The notes under the pieces are model-generated. The model had not been told where the DNA came from. It was given only the letters and a program-made list of their open reading frames with translations, and searched no databases. Both the position numbers and the translations under genes were made by a program. Positions 62,568 through 64,000 of a stretch of 64,000 nt of DNA are shown one piece after another (the first letter of the stretch is position 1; every line of letters starts with the position of its first letter). Source of the stretch: Streptomyces sp. DG1A-41 (GTDB lineage: Bacteria; Actinomycetota; Actinomycetes; Streptomycetales; Streptomycetaceae); the NCBI RefSeq assembly GCF_037055355.1, contig NZ_CP146350.1, forward strand, positions 7,525,001-7,589,000. The letters run 5' to 3'.

Positions 62568-62604
62568 GCCGGAAGTCCGGCTGAGCTCGGATCGGACTTC
62601 CGGC
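62568..62604. terminator. Hairpin downstream of the GH32 remnant
   Basis: A perfect 12-bp stem GCCGGAAGTCCG/CGGACTTCCGGC with a 13-nt loop. Confidence 0.6.
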
Positions 62605-62631
62605 GGCCTGCTGGGGCAGGAAAGGGTGGTG

Positions 62632-62655
62632 TCGTAGGCGTGGCGACGCCTACGA
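62632..62655. terminator. Hairpin 5 bp after the GH32 remnant stop
   Basis: A perfect 10-bp stem TCGTAGGCGT/ACGCCTACGA with a GGCG loop. It probably served as terminator of the GH32 gene. Confidence 0.65.
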
Positions 62656-62660
62656 AGGGG

Positions 62661-63439
62661 TCACTTCTTCCATATGGAGTTCAGACGCCAGGCCCGCAGA
62701 TGGCTGAGCGTCGCGGTGCCGTCCTCGGCGAAGGCGTCGACACCGGTGCTCGACGGGTCGGGGAAGATCTGGTCGGTGAGAACGACCTGCCCGCCGTGGC
62801 CGTTGTCGGCGTAGACCTCGACGGAGGAGTCGTCGACGAGCACGTGCAGGCGCAGCCGTCCGCCCTTGAGCGCGAGGGGAGCGCGGTGGACTCCGGGGAA
62901 GCTGGGATCGAAGTCGACCTGGCCGGAGGCGGTGCGGTCCAGGTAGACCTCTCCGGTGGCGGTGTCGTAGCCGATACGGGTGCGCTGCTTGCCGCCGGTG
63001 CGGACGTCCAGGCCGAAGCGGTCGGCGGTGCCCGCGGTGAGGTCGGCCTGGAGTTCCAGAGTGCCGCCGGACACGGTGAGCGGGGTGGTGGCGTCCTTGA
63101 CTGTGGTGGCCCCGATGTCCTTTCTCTTTTCCCGCAGGCTGCTCAGCTCGCCGACGGGCTGCTAATTGAGCCGGATCCGGCCGTCGACGGTCTTCAGGGC
63201 GAGTTGGCGGGGGAAGGTGTCGGCGCTGCGCCAGGGGGAGGTGGGATCGCCTGCGCGTAGTTCCAGTTGTTCATCCAGGCGAGCATGACGCGGCGGCCAC
63301 CGGGTGCCTCGTTGAAGGTGCTGGCGGCGTAGAAGTCCGCCCTGGAGGCGTCTTCCACGCTCCCCGTTCCGTCCCAGGTGGCGCGGATGTGCGTAGGGCT
63401 GTAACGGGTGCCGTGCACCTCGTTGGTCTGTCCGTGCAA
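62661..63439 (-). pseudogene. Decayed second GH32 gene (C-terminal part)
   Basis: At 63194-63439 the minus strand encodes DFYAASTFNEAPGGRRVMLAW and MNNWNYAQAIP, the GH32 segment after the acid/base Glu. A frameshift near 63230 leads to SADTFPRQLALKTVDGRIRLN and then TAG. The frame continues beyond it (QPVGELSSLREKRKDIGATT) into the beta-sandwich domain at 62661-63074 (VLVDDSSVEVYADNGHGGQV), ending RLNSIWKK. The catalytic N-terminal half is absent. It resembles the levanase at 47807-51378 in this part. Confidence 0.85.
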
Positions 63440-63839
63440 TTCAGATTCTCCAGTCGTTAATGGCCTACATGGTGAGGCGGAGGGACGCGCCTGAGTTCGG
63501 CGGCGTATCCCAAGGGGTGGTTATCAGGTGCTGATCGGAGGGGCTCGAAAGGTTTCCCGCTACGTCGTCTCGACCTTCGGGACAGCACCACATGCTTTGC
63601 TGCAAACTCGGAACAGCTGCCAGCTGTGCTGATGAAGGAAAGCAGCGCGTCGACGTGACGACCGGGCGAGAGCGTGGCTAGCAGGCAACGCTGCGTCAGG
63701 GGCGCGCGTACACGCTGAGAGGCTCAGACTCGATCGACGAGGCCGTCGGCAGTGCCCGACGAGTCGAGCCACGGATGCATCGAGCCGTGGGCTTCCCCCG
63801 GCTGTGTGAGATTTTGTGAGACGTGAGAGGGTCTGGGGC
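63440..63839. other. Intergenic region without a recognised gene
   Basis: No gene is supported. It holds the upstream region of the PcaD-like gene; TGTGAGATTTTGTGAGACGTGAG near 63804-63826 contains repeated GTGAG units that could be regulatory. Confidence 0.4.
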
Positions 63840-64000
63840 GTGAGTGAGACACCGTCGAACACCCTGCAATACCGCTTTGACGGGCCAGAAGAGGCTCCCG
63901 TCCTGATCCTGGGTCCCTCACTGGGTACCACATGGCACATGTGGGACCGCCAGATCCCCGAGCTGATCAAGCAGTGGCGCGTCTTCCGGTTCGACATGCC
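63840..64000 (+). CDS. Alpha/beta hydrolase, PcaD-like enol-lactonase, 3' cut by window
   Basis: The visible 53 codons from GTG 63840 read SETPSNTLQYRFDGPEEAPV, LILGPSLGTTWHMWDRQIPE and LIKQWRVFRFDMP. This matches the N-terminus of 3-oxoadipate enol-lactonases of the protocatechuate branch, which in Streptomyces are often fused to the decarboxylase. The catalytic Ser is beyond the edge. GAGAGGG lies upstream. The hydrolase assignment is firm; the lactonase assignment is likely. Confidence 0.72.
   Translation, partial: MSETPSNTLQYRFDGPEEAPVLILGPSLGTTWHMWDRQIPELIKQWRVFRFDM

Noticed and set aside
1..64000. CRISPR array, tRNA or rRNA genes
   Set aside because: No regularly spaced repeats, cloverleaf-like sequences with conserved T-arm, or rRNA segments were recognised on either strand.

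Overview
This is a very high-GC actinobacterial window with Streptomyces-type coding: strong third-position GC, GTG starts, ATGA/GTGA stop-start overlaps, a Tat-dependent levanase, DNRLRE/RHS-type debris, and IS701, IS630 and IS256 elements. No rRNA, tRNA or CRISPR array was seen. The mix of envelope genes, two-component systems, broken genes and insertion sequences suggests an accessory part of the chromosome, but its position cannot be proven from the window.

Region 1 (1-7909). A flavin-based trans-membrane electron-transfer cluster (ApbE flavin transferase, FMN-binding lipid-anchored/secreted protein, ferric-reductase-like membrane oxidoreductase) lies next to an OmpR-type regulator and its kinase. 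A 17-bp direct-repeat motif occurs upstream of the oxidoreductase, twice upstream of the regulator, and in weaker form upstream of a DUF2231 gene. Then come a PAP2 phosphatase and a DedA protein.

Region 2 (8484-14756). A tightly overlapping DedA-PAP2-PAP2-response regulator operon faces a BlaI repressor/M56 metallopeptidase pair, with two BlaI-type palindromes between them. Two decayed, mutually related sensor-kinase remnants lie on either side. PAP2 and DedA proteins are known players in undecaprenyl-phosphate recycling, so this looks like a BlaI/M56-controlled lipid-carrier recycling unit.

Region 3 (14767-34235). This holds a COG4705 membrane protein; an ABC exporter (two ATPases, a large FtsX-type permease, a lipoprotein) bracketed by a response regulator and a sensor kinase; a GT-C-like membrane protein and an LPG-synthase-TM-like protein divergent from a second BlaI/M56 pair whose peptidase is frameshifted; another two-component system; an in-frame transporter-glycosyltransferase fusion; DUF998; a large GT87-like membrane protein; and a polyprenol-phosphate mannose synthase. 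A third BlaI-like palindrome lies between these last two genes.

Region 4 (34236-47806). Debris (IS256 fragment, DNRLRE fragment, kinase fragment, a duplicated promoter-signal-peptide module) is mixed with intact wall genes: S1 protease, GT51 transglycosylase, LCP ligase, L,D-transpeptidase and a DUF5666 protein. Three insertion sequences follow; one is inserted exactly at the edge of another.

Region 5 (47807-63439). A fructan-use locus: secreted multi-domain GH32 levanase (3' frameshift), cytoplasmic GH32 fructosidase, an Opp/Dpp-type ABC importer in place of the usual sugar importer, a LacI regulator and a divergent PfkB fructokinase with a palindromic operator between them. A RibD/DHFR-like protein, an aldo/keto reductase fragment and a decayed second GH32 gene follow. 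The window ends in the start of a PcaD-like enol-lactonase.
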